60,622 nt of DNA from Gammaproteobacteria bacterium (GCA_026197075.1 JAPHQV010000003.1:1-60622), one strand, 5' to 3'. Counted from the stretch's first letter, positions 28,438 to 38,253 are shown. Numbers and translations are program-made. Notes: generated by a model from the letters alone, not told the origin.

Positions 28438-28836
28438 TCATTCCTCGTGCCGCGCCCGCAATTCCTCGTATTCCCGTCGGAACACCGCTTCCAGCTCGTC
28501 GATCACCTCGCGGGCGTCACGGCCGGCCATGATGTGCTGGGTCATGAGCCCGGAGGTGTGCCCCAGCATGCGGGTCTTGTCGAGCATGAAATAGGTCTGG
28601 GACAGGCGCTTGATGGCGGCCACCACCTTTTCCGATTCCGGCCGCTCGATGCCCCGTGGTTCCGGTGGCGGCTCGGGTTTGCGCTCGGCTGCGACCGGCG
28701 CAAGCTGCGCGGGATCGGGCAGGGATACGGCGCCTTTGCGCTCGGCGAGATAACGGGCGAAATCCAGCAGGCTGCGTTGTTCCTCGGCGGAGAGCGTTTG
28801 CAGGCAGGCCAGCAATTGTTCCTGGATATCACTCAT
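28438..28836 (-). CDS. Hypothetical protein, 132 aa
   Basis: I do not recognise it. It starts MSDIQEQLLACLQTLSAEEQRSLLDFARYLAER, a helical segment recalling DUF2281-like antitoxin helices, then a Pro-rich linker (about 43-66) and a C-terminal helical part (SEKVVAAIKRLSQTYFMLDKTRMLGHTSGLMTQHIMAGRDAREVIDELEAVFRREYEEL). No membrane span. It sits 7 bp before the PerM-type gene and 22 bp after the LysR gene, so all three may be cotranscribed. Confidence 0.75.
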   Translation of the reverse strand: MSDIQEQLLACLQTLSAEEQRSLLDFARYLAERKGAVSLPDPAQLAPVAAERKPEPPPEPRGIERPESEKVVAAIKRLSQTYFMLDKTRMLGHTSGLMTQHIMAGRDAREVIDELEAVFRREYEELRARHEE

Positions 28837-28858
28837 CGAAGCGGCGCGTTTCCCACGA

Positions 28859-29761
28859 TCATTCCGTATGGTCCTTGCAATAGCCCTGCGCGAAGGCCAG
28901 TAACTCATCCATGGCGCGCTGGCGGAACTTCTGTTTCTGATGCACGAAGGAGAAGGGGCGTTCCAGTGTCGGGTCCAGGGTCAGGGCCGCCAGGGTGCCC
29001 AGTTTCAGCTCCTTGTGGATGGTGGCGCGGGAAATGATGGACACCCCCATGCCCGCCTCCACGGCGCCCTTGATGGCCTCGGGGCTGCCCAGTTCCATGG
29101 AGACATTCACGTAGTCCGTCTGTACCCCGGAGGCCTGCAGATATTCCGCCACCACCTCGCGGGTACCGGAACCTTCCTCGCGGCAGATATAGGGATACTC
29201 GAACAACTCGTTCACCTGTATCTTGCCACGCTTGGCCAGGGGATGATTGGTGGGCACGATGGCCACCAGCTGGTCCATGCGGCACACATCCACCACCAGG
29301 TTCTTGTTCATCACCGGGGACTCCACCACCCCCAGGTCGATGACATTGTTTTCCACCATGCTGACGATCCCCTCGGAATTGGACACCTTGAGGTGAACGT
29401 TCACGTCGGGATACTTGTTCTTGAAGTCGCCCAGCAGGGCCGGCAGCATGTACTCGGCGATGGTGGTGCTGGCGCCCATGATGAGCACGCCGCTGATCTC
29501 GCCGGTCATCTCGCGCACGGCATTTTCCATCTCGCCATACAGGTCGAAGATCCGTGCCGCATATTCGTAAACCCGCTTGCCGGCATCGGTGAGGCTGATG
29601 CGGTTGTGGGTGCGATCGAACAGCCGGGTATTGAAATGCTCCTCCAGCTGGCGCACCTGGAAGGTCACGGCCGGCTGGGTCATGTGCAGGGACTCCGCTG
29701 CCTTGGTGAAGCTCAGCAGACGGGCAACGGTATGGAATACTTGCAAGCGGCGATCGGCCAT
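28859..29761 (-). CDS. LysR-family transcriptional regulator
   Basis: A 300-aa regulator. The winged HTH is at about 5-62 (LQVFHTVARLLSFTKAAESLHMTQPAVTFQVRQLEEHFNTRLFDR) and the effector domain at 90-295 (GVLIMGASTTIAEYMLPALLGDF; CREEGSGTR). The start MADRRLQVFH fits the family; longer in-frame N-termini do not. It appears to head a transcript with the 132-aa gene and the PerM-type gene. Targets are unknown. Its effector domain resembles CbbR/CysB-like LysR proteins in general form only. Confidence 0.92.
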   Translation of the reverse strand: MADRRLQVFHTVARLLSFTKAAESLHMTQPAVTFQVRQLEEHFNTRLFDRTHNRISLTDAGKRVYEYAARIFDLYGEMENAVREMTGEISGVLIMGASTTIAEYMLPALLGDFKNKYPDVNVHLKVSNSEGIVSMVENNVIDLGVVESPVMNKNLVVDVCRMDQLVAIVPTNHPLAKRGKIQVNELFEYPYICREEGSGTREVVAEYLQASGVQTDYVNVSMELGSPEAIKGAVEAGMGVSIISRATIHKELKLGTLAALTLDPTLERPFSFVHQKQKFRQRAMDELLAFAQGYCKDHTE

Positions 29762-29900
29762 GGGACGGCTACCATCAAGCTCCCGTTCCCACGCCAGGGG
29801 GCGGGGACAGGAGGATTTGTTCAAACATAAATGAAACTGATCAGGTGGCGTACAATACAGCAGATTCCCGTCCATTTCATCAGTTTGCGGCACAGGACCC

Positions 29901-29941
29901 GGAAAGCCGAAACCCGCCACGAAGGCGGGTTTCGGCTTTCC
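29901..29941 (-). terminator. Strong hairpin after the first chemoreceptor gene
   Basis: A perfect 18-bp stem, 29901-29918 with 29924-29941 (GGAAAGCCGAAACCCGCC), and a 5-nt loop, 20 nt past the receptor stop. On the minus strand it reads as a stable stem with a short pyrimidine tail, and it also shields the LysR promoter. Confidence 0.8.
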
Positions 29942-29960
29942 TTTCCCCGTACAGGGAAGT

Positions 29961-31139
29961 CTACATACGGAAGCGGGCCATCAGGGTCTGCTGGGTCGCC
30001 GACAGGCGCGCCAGTTCCTCGGAGGCCGAGGCGGTCTGCTGGGCCCCCGCCGCCACCTGGTCCGATACCTCGCGGATGCTGGCGATGGAATTACTGATCT
30101 CCGCCGACACGGCACTCTGCTCCTCGGCGGCGCTGGCGATCTGCGCATTCATATCGTTGATGCCCGAAACGGCGCCGGCGATATGGGCCAGGGACTCGGC
30201 GGCCTTTTCCACCTGGTCGGAACTGCTCTGGGCCTGGGAGCGCGCTTCCTCCATGACCCGCACCGCGTCCACCGCCCCATGCTGCAGGCGTTCGATCATT
30301 TCCTGGATTTCCTGGGTCGACTTCTGGGTACGGCTGGCCAGGGTGCGCACCTCGTCGGCCACCACGGCGAAGCCGCGGCCCTGCTCACCGGCGCGGGCCG
30401 CCTCGATGGCGGCGTTCAGGGCCAGCAGGTTGGTCTGTTCGGCAATGCCGCGGATCACGTCCAGCACCATGCCGATGTTCTCGGTTTCCTGCTCCAGCTT
30501 CTGAATCACCTTGGCGGCCTTTTCCACTTCACCCACCAGGGAATCGATGCCGCCAATGGCCTCGGTGGCCACCAGCGCGCCACCCTTGGCGGCACTGTCC
30601 GCATCGCGGGCCGAATCGGCCGCGACAGCGGCACTGCGGGCCACATCCTGGACCGAGGTGGTCATCTCGCTCATGGCCATGGCCACCTGTTCCACGTCCG
30701 CCTGCTGCTTCTGTACCCCGCGATTGGCCTCGTCGGTGATCGCGGACATCTCTTCCGCGGCAGCGGCCAGCTGGGTCGTTGCCCCGCTGATCTCGCCCAT
30801 CATGCTGCGCAGGTTTTCCGCCATCTGGTTGAAGCTGGTGACGATCTCCCCGATCAGGTCATGGCTGACCATGGTGCAGGTATGGGAAATATCGTGGTTA
30901 CTGATGGCATTGGCCACTTCGGAAATACGCCGCAACTTGCCCAGCAGAATGACGTTGACCAACCAGTAGTTGACCAGTCCGACGACAGCTCCCGCGGTCA
31001 GGGCGCCGGCCACGAACCAGCCGTACATGCCCTCCTTCCACTCGACGAAGAAGCCGGCGAAGAAGGGAAACAAAACGCCCATCAGTACACCAAAACCGAC
31101 GGAGGCCAGTAACAGATTTCTCAAAATACTCGGTTTCAT
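29961..31139 (-). CDS. Methyl-accepting chemotaxis protein without periplasmic domain (1)
   Basis: A 392-aa chemoreceptor. Two hydrophobic spans lie back to back at about 8-31 and 40-65 with only a short loop between, then a HAMP-like region (68-120) and the signalling domain. The hairpin tip [40 protein letters not shown] is near-invariant. Without a periplasmic sensor it probably senses energy state, membrane redox or cytoplasmic cues. It ends MARFRM with no CheR-docking pentapeptide. A second receptor of similar layout follows upstream on the same strand. Confidence 0.93.
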   Translation of the reverse strand: MKPSILRNLLLASVGFGVLMGVLFPFFAGFFVEWKEGMYGWFVAGALTAGAVVGLVNYWLVNVILLGKLRRISEVANAISNHDISHTCTMVSHDLIGEIVTSFNQMAENLRSMMGEISGATTQLAAAAEEMSAITDEANRGVQKQQADVEQVAMAMSEMTTSVQDVARSAAVAADSARDADSAAKGGALVATEAIGGIDSLVGEVEKAAKVIQKLEQETENIGMVLDVIRGIAEQTNLLALNAAIEAARAGEQGRGFAVVADEVRTLASRTQKSTQEIQEMIERLQHGAVDAVRVMEEARSQAQSSSDQVEKAAESLAHIAGAVSGINDMNAQIASAAEEQSAVSAEISNSIASIREVSDQVAAGAQQTASASEELARLSATQQTLMARFRM

Positions 31140-31360
31140 ATCACACCCTTGGTTTTCGGTGACCGCTTCCCGCGTCCCATCCGATCTTCATTGCTCAGCC
31201 TGCCGCGCACCGCGGTGCCGTGCTCCATCTCCATGCAAGGCCCATGCCCGGGTCATGCCTGATTTTTTTCCCTTTACTTTCATTTTGTTGCAAATTTCAC
31301 TGCGACAAGACCAATACCCTTGACCAACATAGCGTCAAACCCTTGCCGTCCTGTAGCCGT

Positions 31361-32473
31361 TCAGGCCAGTTCCTTCAGTCCGGTGGCCAGGCCATGCAGG
31401 CCCGCCGCGATCTCCAGCGCGCGGTCGGTTCCACACTGCCGATCACCCGCCGCCAGCCCCCGGGCAACGGTCTGCTGAATGGACTGCACCGTTTCATCCT
31501 GCTGCTGGGTGGACTGGCGTATCTCGGCACCCATGCGGTCGATGGTGGCCACCTCGCCGGCGATTTCCGCGAAAGACACGCACGCGGTCTCGATCAATTC
31601 CTCGCAGGACTGGGCCTGACGTACACCCTCATCGACCACCCCGGCCACCTTGCGGGTGCCACCCTGCAGGCGCTCGATCATGTTCTGAATCTGTTCGGTG
31701 GATTTCTGGGTACGGCTGGCCAGGGTACGCACCTCGTCGGCCACCACGGCGAAGCCACGTCCCTGGTCACCGGCACGCGCCGCCTCGATGGCGGCGTTCA
31801 GGGCCAGCATATTGGTCTGTTCGGCAATGCCGCGAATCACCTCCAGAACGCCACCGATGCTTTCGCTATCGGCCGCCAGGGCTTCCAGGGCACTCTTGGC
31901 ACGGCGCAGTTCACCGGTGGTGGCATCCATGGCACCGATGGCTTCGGTCATGGTGAGCTTGCCTCCATCGGCGCTGCCATCTGCCTGGCGGGCAGCCTCC
32001 GCGGCCGCCGCGGCGCTGCGTGCCACTTCGCCCACGGTCTGGCCGAGCTCCTGCATGGCGCCATTCAGTGTGGCGGAGAGATCCTTGAGGGAGGAATTCT
32101 GCACGGTTTCCTGGATACACAGGCCCAAAGCGCCCGCCTGTTCGTCCAGTTGTGCCGCAATCTCACCGAGCTGCAGTTGGCGTTGCCGCAGGCCTGCCCC
32201 GAGATTTTCGATGGCCGCCGTGAGTGGTTCCAGACTGTCGACCCCGTCGCGGGAACTGTAATCGCCCTGCTGGAACTGGAGCAGACGGGCCAGGCCGACC
32301 CGGCGCAGGCGCCTTTCGGCACGCCCTTTCCAGAGCACATACCCGATCCCCGGCAAGGCACCGGCAATCGCCCAGGCCATGGCACTTGTCCCATCTAAAT
32401 GAAACGCCATGAACAGCACCACGACCGCCGTCACCCAGAACAGCGCGGTCTTTACACCATCTTTCCTTGTCAC
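31361..32473 (-). CDS. Methyl-accepting chemotaxis protein without periplasmic domain (2)
   Basis: About 370 aa. The best start is GTG at 32473, with GGGAG exactly 7 nt upstream; ATG at 32500 is less supported. Two adjacent N-terminal spans ([35 protein letters not shown]), no periplasmic domain, a linker, then a shortened signalling domain whose tip [40 protein letters not shown] is almost identical to that of its neighbour at 29961-31139. The two are probably an old tandem pair. It lies 221 bp upstream of the first receptor gene. Confidence 0.9.
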   Translation of the reverse strand: MTRKDGVKTALFWVTAVVVLFMAFHLDGTSAMAWAIAGALPGIGYVLWKGRAERRLRRVGLARLLQFQQGDYSSRDGVDSLEPLTAAIENLGAGLRQRQLQLGEIAAQLDEQAGALGLCIQETVQNSSLKDLSATLNGAMQELGQTVGEVARSAAAAAEAARQADGSADGGKLTMTEAIGAMDATTGELRRAKSALEALAADSESIGGVLEVIRGIAEQTNMLALNAAIEAARAGDQGRGFAVVADEVRTLASRTQKSTEQIQNMIERLQGGTRKVAGVVDEGVRQAQSCEELIETACVSFAEIAGEVATIDRMGAEIRQSTQQQDETVQSIQQTVARGLAAGDRQCGTDRALEIAAGLHGLATGLKELA

Positions 32474-32622
32474 TGGCTCACTCCCACAGACCCCGGCCAT
32501 CATGGACGGGTCCGTCCGACCGGGTGAATCACACCCCGACAAAGAAGAACCCGCTCTAATTGCATGGCTAGCGGCCGATACCAGCGGTGGCTTTAACGGC
32601 GCGACCTAAGTTGCGGCAGGGC

Positions 32623-32652
32623 AAAAAAAACCCCCGGGTATACCGGGGGTTC
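32623..32652 (-). terminator. Rho-independent terminator of the DUF302-like gene
   Basis: On the minus strand AACCCCCGGTATACCGGGGG-type palindrome (32629-32651) is followed by eight T (A8 at 32623-32630 on plus). It lies 22 nt after the stop at 32674. Confidence 0.9.
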
Positions 32653-32673
32653 CCTGTACGAGCCGGGCAGGGA

Positions 32674-33591
32674 TCAGGAAGCGTCGCCGCCCACGGCTTC
32701 CACGAGGGATTTGCGAATGGCTTCGGGGCTGGACATCAGCCGCATGAAGCTGTTGGAACCCATCATCTTCAGTCCCGGGAAGTGCACCGCCATGCGGAAA
32801 CGCATGTGCAAGGCGATGACCTTGTTGCCCATGACCATCACTTCATAGGGCAAGTAGGCGTTCTGCTTCAGTTCCTCGAAGTCCACCACGCTCATCTGGA
32901 AGGTATCATCCATATGCTCGGAGCCGCCTTCCGGCATCTTCATGGACACGCCGAAGATGGTTTCTTCCTTGCCGGGAATGTCGATGCGATAGAGCGGACG
33001 CACACCGGCGCTGTTGCTTTCCAGGTTACGCTCCACGGCCGCCAGGGCTTCCCGATGACTGGGATACTCAGCCAGCACGTAGGGGTCGTCGAAGTATTCC
33101 ATCCCGAAGGTGTAGTTATAGCGACCCAGCTTGCGCTTGGTCAGCTCCTTGGAACCGAATTCCTGGACCACACCCAGGGCCTGCTCAAGCGCCGTGCGGG
33201 TGTTCGCCAGATCGCTCTTCATGCGGTAGGCAACCGCCAGGTATTCCGGATTCACGAAGGCCACCTGGACTTCATCGTCTACCTTGTTGATGGAAACGCG
33301 CATGGCCGCACCGAAGCCACCCATCTCTGACTGGGCCGCCACCCTGCGCAGGGCATCGCTGGTGAAGATCACGATGTGGGCATTCTCATAGGGCACGTAA
33401 TCACCGGCGATGGTAAAACCGGCTCCTTCCAGGCTCTGCTTCACTTCGGCGATCTTGGCCTCGAAGTCACCCGGGCCCTTGTAGGCCAGGATGAAAGGCA
33501 GATAACGGTCCGCGGCGTGGGCCGTGGCCGCGAACAACATGGCCAGCATGACCAGGATGCCGGACATCCATTTTGTGTAGTGTTTCATCAT
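32674..33591 (-). CDS. Exported DUF302-like protein
   Basis: A 305-aa protein with a clear signal peptide (MKHYTKWMSGILVMLAMLFAATAHA-A). The N-terminal half resembles a DUF302 domain: IVIFTSDALRRVAAQSEMGGFGAAMRVSINKVDDEVQVAFVNPEYLAVAYRM. The C-terminal half, with MEYFDDPYVLAEYPSHREALAAVERNL and FGVSMKMPEGG, may be a second related domain. No cysteines or heme motifs are visible in the mature part. It has its own terminator and lies between chemoreceptors and the FadL/sox genes; a role in sulfur or envelope physiology is only a guess. Confidence 0.75.
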   Translation of the reverse strand: MMKHYTKWMSGILVMLAMLFAATAHAADRYLPFILAYKGPGDFEAKIAEVKQSLEGAGFTIAGDYVPYENAHIVIFTSDALRRVAAQSEMGGFGAAMRVSINKVDDEVQVAFVNPEYLAVAYRMKSDLANTRTALEQALGVVQEFGSKELTKRKLGRYNYTFGMEYFDDPYVLAEYPSHREALAAVERNLESNSAGVRPLYRIDIPGKEETIFGVSMKMPEGGSEHMDDTFQMSVVDFEELKQNAYLPYEVMVMGNKVIALHMRFRMAVHFPGLKMMGSNSFMRLMSSPEAIRKSLVEAVGGDAS

Positions 33592-33673
33592 AACCCCCTA
33601 ACCTCCCATGTTTTTGTTGAACGCGCCGATTCTATGTCATTTTACACGGACGTGCGAACAAAACCTTGCCACC

Positions 33674-33703
33674 AAAAAAAGGGCCATGTCGACATGGCCC
33701 TTT
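33674..33703 (-). terminator. Rho-independent terminator of the first FadL-type porin gene
   Basis: AAAGGGCCATGTC/GACATGGCCCTTT is a perfect 13-bp palindrome (33678-33703) followed on the minus strand by seven T (A7 at 33674-33680 on plus), about 47 nt after the stop. Confidence 0.92.
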
Positions 33704-33749
33704 CCCGTCATGCACTGACCTTCATGCTGGTCCCTGAGTGCACCCAGTC

Positions 33750-35069
33750 TCAGAACCGCCAGGCGTAGCTCAGCTCGAACTCGAACTGCTGCATCTTCAG
33801 TTCGATGTCCTGACCCGGGTCCAGCGGATTGACGCCGCTCACCTTCTCGCTGGGGGCATACATAGCCGCGAAGCTCAGTTCGTTGTTGGCGCCCAGCTGG
33901 CGAGTGAAGCCGAAGGTGAAGTGGCGCTCCATTACGCCCGGCGCCAGAATGTTGAACAGCACCTCGGAGTCGGGGATGGGCTGATCGTTGACGCTGAAGC
34001 CCACGCGCCAGGTCCACTGCGGGTCGCTCTCCCACTGGTAGCCGACCTTCCAGACATTGATGTTCTTCCAGCCAAAGCCAGAACCGGCATTCGCACCCAG
34101 GCACTGGCTGACGTCACCCATTCCGCAGGCTCCCAATGCCGGCAGTAAGGGGTTGGCAATGGAATTGACATCGCCATACCAGATGCGCTGGTAATCGAAC
34201 AGCAGGGTGGAGGTGGGGGTTACGTCCCATGCTACACCGATGGTCGCAGTGGCTGGAATGTCGAAGTCGCCCTGCTCGGCGAACAGCCCACTGTACTTGT
34301 CGAACTCGTCCATACTAATCTTGGTCTGGTACGAAGCCCCCAGGCGCACCCCAGGGCTCACCTCACCCTGCACACCAAAGCGGGCGCCGAAGCCAAAGGC
34401 GTCGTCCGTGCCCCGGTTGGAGAGATTGGCAGGATCCGTGGAGAAGCCGGCAAATGACCCCACACCCTTGGCCTCGAAGCGCTGGTAGGCAATGATGGGG
34501 GCTACACCCCAGGAGGCGTTACCGCTGGCGAACTTGCGGGCATAGGTCGGCGCGACGAACAACTGCATCAGGTCCACACCGGTCTCGCCGGCGCAGAAGG
34601 TGCCGCTGGGGCAGGTGCCACCGGCGTTGCGAATCGGGTTGTCGTGTGCCGGATAGTCCGTGTTCATGCCACCGTTCCCATACACGGTGACGCCGAAGGA
34701 ACTGTCGGCATCGATCGTCCAGTTGCGCCCGAAGTGCGGGATCAGGAACCACTCCGAGTCGCTTTCCACCTTGCCCGGTTCGAGTCCAAAACTACCCGGT
34801 GCGCCACTGGGCATGCCCGTCACCTCATACTCGCGGCGTGGGCTGAAGAGTGCGACACCCAGGTCCATACGGTCACCCACGAATGCCATGCCCGCCGGAT
34901 TGACGGCCGCCGCCATGGCGTCCTGGGAAAGAGCGGCGCCGGTGCCGGCCATACCCTTGGACTTGGTGCCGTAGCCCTGACTGAAATAACCGGTGGTGGC
35001 ATGGGCGGCCGGGGCCACCAATGCCGCGGAAACGGCCATGGCGGCCAGTGTGCGTGCGAAAGTGCTCAT
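33750..35069 (-). CDS. FadL/TodX-type outer-membrane porin (OmpP1 family) next to soxB
   Basis: A 439-aa beta-barrel precursor. Signal peptide MSTFARTLAAMAVSAALVAPAAHA; the mature N-terminus TTGYFSQGYGTKSKGMAGTGAALSQDAMAAAVNPAGMAFVGDR is the FadL hatch/plug signature (NPAG), and the protein ends in the barrel C-terminus YAWRF. FadL proteins pass hydrophobic molecules; in this setting transport of organic or elemental-sulfur-related compounds is conceivable but unproven. GGAG lies just before the ATG, and it has its own terminator. A paralogue is at 58492-59889. Confidence 0.92.
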   Translation of the reverse strand: MSTFARTLAAMAVSAALVAPAAHATTGYFSQGYGTKSKGMAGTGAALSQDAMAAAVNPAGMAFVGDRMDLGVALFSPRREYEVTGMPSGAPGSFGLEPGKVESDSEWFLIPHFGRNWTIDADSSFGVTVYGNGGMNTDYPAHDNPIRNAGGTCPSGTFCAGETGVDLMQLFVAPTYARKFASGNASWGVAPIIAYQRFEAKGVGSFAGFSTDPANLSNRGTDDAFGFGARFGVQGEVSPGVRLGASYQTKISMDEFDKYSGLFAEQGDFDIPATATIGVAWDVTPTSTLLFDYQRIWYGDVNSIANPLLPALGACGMGDVSQCLGANAGSGFGWKNINVWKVGYQWESDPQWTWRVGFSVNDQPIPDSEVLFNILAPGVMERHFTFGFTRQLGANNELSFAAMYAPSEKVSGVNPLDPGQDIELKMQQFEFELSYAWRF

Positions 35070-35370
35070 ATCTCCATTCCTCTTCGTGTTTTGTCCGAGA
35101 ACCTGCCCCGTTGCGATTAAACAACAATCCTGTGGCGCAACGCCCAGCATGGGCATGTGCCTGAAAATTGTCAATGCGAATGCCTACAAGCAACAGACGT
35201 GCCAGCATCGGCGCGGTGGGATCCGGGTCAAACGTGACAAGAATACAACAGAGAGAAAAACCCGCGCCGGAACGGGCTTCGTGCCCTTGGAGCACGTGGG
35301 TAGAGCGGCTATCCGGCCAGCATAGCGGGACTGCAACGCCAAAAGCCTGGCGGATATGCCCGGGGGGAAA
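35070..35370. other. Gene-free stretch between FadL-type gene and soxB
   Basis: No credible gene. It should hold the porin promoter; a CCCG..CGGG hairpin with an A-rich flank lies near 35256-35280. I recognise no other feature. Confidence 0.5.
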
Positions 35371-35402
35371 TAACAACAAACCGCCGGCCCGGGGGCCGGC
35401 GG
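35371..35402 (-). terminator. Probable terminator of soxB
   Basis: On the minus strand CCGCCGGCC-CC-GGGCCGGCGG-like stem (35381-35402) is followed by TTTGTTGTTATTT, 10 nt after the soxB stop. Confidence 0.85.
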
Positions 35403-35411
35403 GAGACTCAA

Positions 35412-37211
35412 CTACAACGGTTCCAGTCCTGGGTTGCCGTCCATGCCCTTGATGAGGGGCTGGTTGAGATCGCTGACCCTCACGGTCTTCTTGTCGCGCA
35501 GGTATTCGGCCACCACATCCCAGATCTTGCGGCCCGTATCACCCGCCGGGTGTTCCTGCACGCTGGCCCAACCGGCCACGATGTAGGTGTCGTTGGGGTC
35601 CAGGGGCTTGCCGTTCAGTTCCAACTCGGAGATCCGCTGACCCATGTCCTTGGTGGGATCGATGGCGTATTTCAGGCCACCCACGCGCACCATGTCACCA
35701 CCCTGCTGGTAGAAGGGGTCTTCGTTGAACAGGTTGTCGGCCACATCCTCGAGAATGGTCTTGATGGTCTCGCCGCTCATTTCGTTACGCGTGACCGAAG
35801 GGTAGGTAAGGCCGGTCTGGTCCATGACGTGCTCGAAGGTGATGTCCATGCCCGGCAGCACGGTGGTACCCCAGCGGAAACCCGGTGAGAAGGCGATCTG
35901 GGCATCCACCTGCTCCATGAGGGCATCGACGATCACCTGGTCGAAGGTGCCGTTGAAATTGCCACGCCGATAGAGCAGGTCCTCGGAGACCGCCAGCTTC
36001 TCGTTCAGCTTGTCCGCCATGCGGAAGGTCTCGCCTTCGTAGGTCACGGTCTGGTTACGCATGTTCTCGATATAGTCGGCCATTTCCTTGTCCGGCTCGA
36101 TCAGGTTGGAAAACACGGGCAACAGCTTGTACTGGTACCCCTTCACCTTGCCCTCGCGCACGTCGAGGTCGAGCACGGCCAGGAACTTGGCGTTGGAGCC
36201 GGCATTGGTCACCAGGCAGGTGCCACCGTTGGGGGTCTTGATCTCCATGGGTTGGGGCACGGCGTCATGGGTATGTCCGCCCATGATGGCGTCGATGCCG
36301 TCCACCAGTCCGGCCATCTTGATGTCCACGTCCATGCCGTTGTGGGACAACACCACCACCACCTCGGCACCCTCGGAACGGGCCTGGTTCACCACTTCCT
36401 GCATCTCCAGGTGACGGATGCCGAAGGACCATTCCTCCACCAGGTAGCGGGGATTGGCGATGGGGGTATAGGGGAAGGACTGGCCGATGGTGGCCACATT
36501 GGTACCGTTGACGCTGCGGATGACATAGGGCCGGAAGACCCGCTCGCCCCATTCCACGTCCACCACGTTCTGGGCCACGAAATCGATATGGCCGGCGAAA
36601 TCCTTCTCCACGACCTCGCGCACCCGGTCGGCGCCATAGGTGTATTCCCAATGGCCGGTCATGATGTCCACGCCAAGCAGCTTCTGGGCGTCCACCATGT
36701 CCTGGGCATAGGTCCACACGGCGGTGCCACTGCCACCGCCCCAGGTATCACCACCATCCAGCAGCAGCGAGTCGGGGCGCTGGGCGCGCACGTTCTTGAC
36801 CAGGGTGGCCAGGTGTGCAAAACCGCCGACGCGGCCGTATTTTTCCGCCAGGGCGGTGAAATCCAGGTGGGTATAGGCATGGGACCAGAGGGTGGGATGC
36901 TCGAGATTGAAATACTCCAGCAGGCGCTTGCCCACCAGGTGCGGCGGCCGGCCGCGCATACTGCCCACGCCGAGATTGATATTGGGCTCGCGGAAATAGA
37001 CCGGCTGCAGTTGAGCATGGCAGTCGGTGTAGTGCAGCAGGCTCACATTACCGAAACTGGGCAACTCATAGGGATTGGCCGGCCCCTTCGCGGTCCCGAC
37101 CGCTCCGCCTGCGCCCTGCCCGGAGCCATCGTTACCACAGGCGGTAAGGCCGAAGCCGGCGGCATTGGCCGCCGCCAGCATCTGCAAGAATTCTCGGCGG
37201 GACAGATTCAT
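35412..37211 (-). CDS. soxB: Thiosulfohydrolase SoxB
   Basis: SoxB (599 aa) is the periplasmic di-manganese hydrolase that releases sulfate from SoxYZ-bound sulfonate. A Tat signal (LSRREFLQMLAAA..) is present. The metallophosphatase-type metal motifs are in order: LLHYTDCHAQLQP, LDGGDTWGGGSG, GHWEYTYG, LSHNGMD and GGHTHDAVP; then the 5'-nucleotidase-type C-terminal domain. The REPNINLGVGSMRGRPPHLVG stretch is SoxB-specific. It is encoded alone on the minus strand, about 3 kb from soxXYZA, with its own terminator, and a terminator separates it from tusA upstream. Confidence 0.97.
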   Translation of the reverse strand: MNLSRREFLQMLAAANAAGFGLTACGNDGSGQGAGGAVGTAKGPANPYELPSFGNVSLLHYTDCHAQLQPVYFREPNINLGVGSMRGRPPHLVGKRLLEYFNLEHPTLWSHAYTHLDFTALAEKYGRVGGFAHLATLVKNVRAQRPDSLLLDGGDTWGGGSGTAVWTYAQDMVDAQKLLGVDIMTGHWEYTYGADRVREVVEKDFAGHIDFVAQNVVDVEWGERVFRPYVIRSVNGTNVATIGQSFPYTPIANPRYLVEEWSFGIRHLEMQEVVNQARSEGAEVVVVLSHNGMDVDIKMAGLVDGIDAIMGGHTHDAVPQPMEIKTPNGGTCLVTNAGSNAKFLAVLDLDVREGKVKGYQYKLLPVFSNLIEPDKEMADYIENMRNQTVTYEGETFRMADKLNEKLAVSEDLLYRRGNFNGTFDQVIVDALMEQVDAQIAFSPGFRWGTTVLPGMDITFEHVMDQTGLTYPSVTRNEMSGETIKTILEDVADNLFNEDPFYQQGGDMVRVGGLKYAIDPTKDMGQRISELELNGKPLDPNDTYIVAGWASVQEHPAGDTGRKIWDVVAEYLRDKKTVRVSDLNQPLIKGMDGNPGLEPL

Positions 37212-37380
37212 TGGTTCTCCTCTCGACTCAGGGCAATCTATGTGGGGTATTGGCGATAGACGTTGGTTGTGGCAAATCTATTTCATCACATCCCGATACA
37301 GTAGCACGCACCCGGCATTGCTGCCGACCGATGGAGCCCGGGATTTTCCCTTGAAAAGGGTACGCTTTTTGTGAGCACAT

Positions 37381-37413
37381 AAAAAAAACCGTCCGGCACG
37401 AAGCCGGACGGTT
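37381..37413 (-). terminator. Rho-independent terminator of tusA
   Basis: On the minus strand AACCGTCCGGC-TTCGT-GCCGGACGGTT followed by T8, about 65 nt after the tusA stop. It separates rhodanese-tusA from soxB, so soxB needs its own promoter in 37214-37380. Confidence 0.92.
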
Positions 37414-37479
37414 CTTGCAGCAGTCCCGCCACCCGGCGACCCCTGGGCCGGGCCGGGCGCGGGACGGGAAAACCGGGAC

Positions 37480-37710
37480 TCAGGCCTTCTTGATCAGGAA
37501 TTCGAACTTGCCGCCCGCTTCCTTGGATTCCAGCAACTGGTTACCGGTCTGCTTGGCAAAGGCTTCGAAATCCTTCACGGAACCGGGGTCGGTCGCGATG
37601 ATACGCAGCACCTTGCCGCTGTCGAGGGCACCGAGGGCCTTTTTCGCGCGCAGGATGGGCAGGGGGCAGTTCAGGCCGGATGCATCCAGCTCGTCGTCGT
37701 AATTCGCCAT
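37480..37710 (-). CDS. tusA: TusA/SirA-family sulfur carrier protein
   Basis: A 76-aa cytoplasmic sulfur carrier. The active cysteine is C15 in LDASGLNCPLPILRAKKAL (the CPxP motif of the family). In sulfur oxidisers TusA relays persulfide sulfur, for instance from rhodanese toward Dsr or Hdr-like complexes. Next upstream on the same strand is a single-domain rhodanese, which fits a rhodanese-TusA relay; a DsrE partner is not seen in this window. Confidence 0.94.
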   Translation of the reverse strand: MANYDDELDASGLNCPLPILRAKKALGALDSGKVLRIIATDPGSVKDFEAFAKQTGNQLLESKEAGGKFEFLIKKA

Positions 37711-37861
37711 GTTTGAAAGCTCCTGAATCTGTAAATTGTTGTTGCCAGCGGCACCTGGTCAGGCTAACCGGAGGCCAGTATACAACACCAGGCCGGCGTT
37801 ATAGCAAGCCATACGACTCGCGCACCTGCCGGGAATCCCCCGGGCCCCACCCCGGGAGACG

Positions 37862-38209
37862 TCAGCCCGTTGCGCGAGCCTCCCCGGGCGGCACCAGGGG
37901 CAGACCGTGGCGCGCCCAGTCCAGCACCCCCCCGCGCAGATTGACGACAGCCCCATGGCCTTGCGCCATCATCCAGGCACAGGCCTGGGCGGATCGAGCA
38001 CCGGAACGGCAGTAGAACAGGATTGGCCGCGGATCACGCCATTGCCCGGCCTGCAGTGGCAAGAGGTGCAGGGGCAGCAGTTCGGCGCCCTCGATGATGC
38101 CCTGCGGCCATTCCGCCGGTCCACGCACATCCACGAGGCGGTAGTGGTCGGGGTCGGCACGCAGCTGGTGTTCAAGGGTGGCACTATCGATTTCCTGGAT
38201 TCCGTACAT
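37862..38209 (-). CDS. Single-domain rhodanese (sulfurtransferase)
   Basis: A 115-aa rhodanese. The active loop is C67-R-S-G-A-R (FYCRSGARSAQACAW), preceded by LVDVRGPAEWPQGII. The ATG (MYGIQEID) has GAGGAA 8 nt upstream, favouring it over a TTG 6 nt earlier. It is probably cotranscribed with tusA, 151 bp downstream. The promoter region carries an inverted repeat over the -10 box. Confidence 0.93.
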   Translation of the reverse strand: MYGIQEIDSATLEHQLRADPDHYRLVDVRGPAEWPQGIIEGAELLPLHLLPLQAGQWRDPRPILFYCRSGARSAQACAWMMAQGHGAVVNLRGGVLDWARHGLPLVPPGEARATG

Positions 38210-38253
38210 GGGCAAAGTTCCTCGCCTGCTGGCATGCTGTAAAATTGCATATC

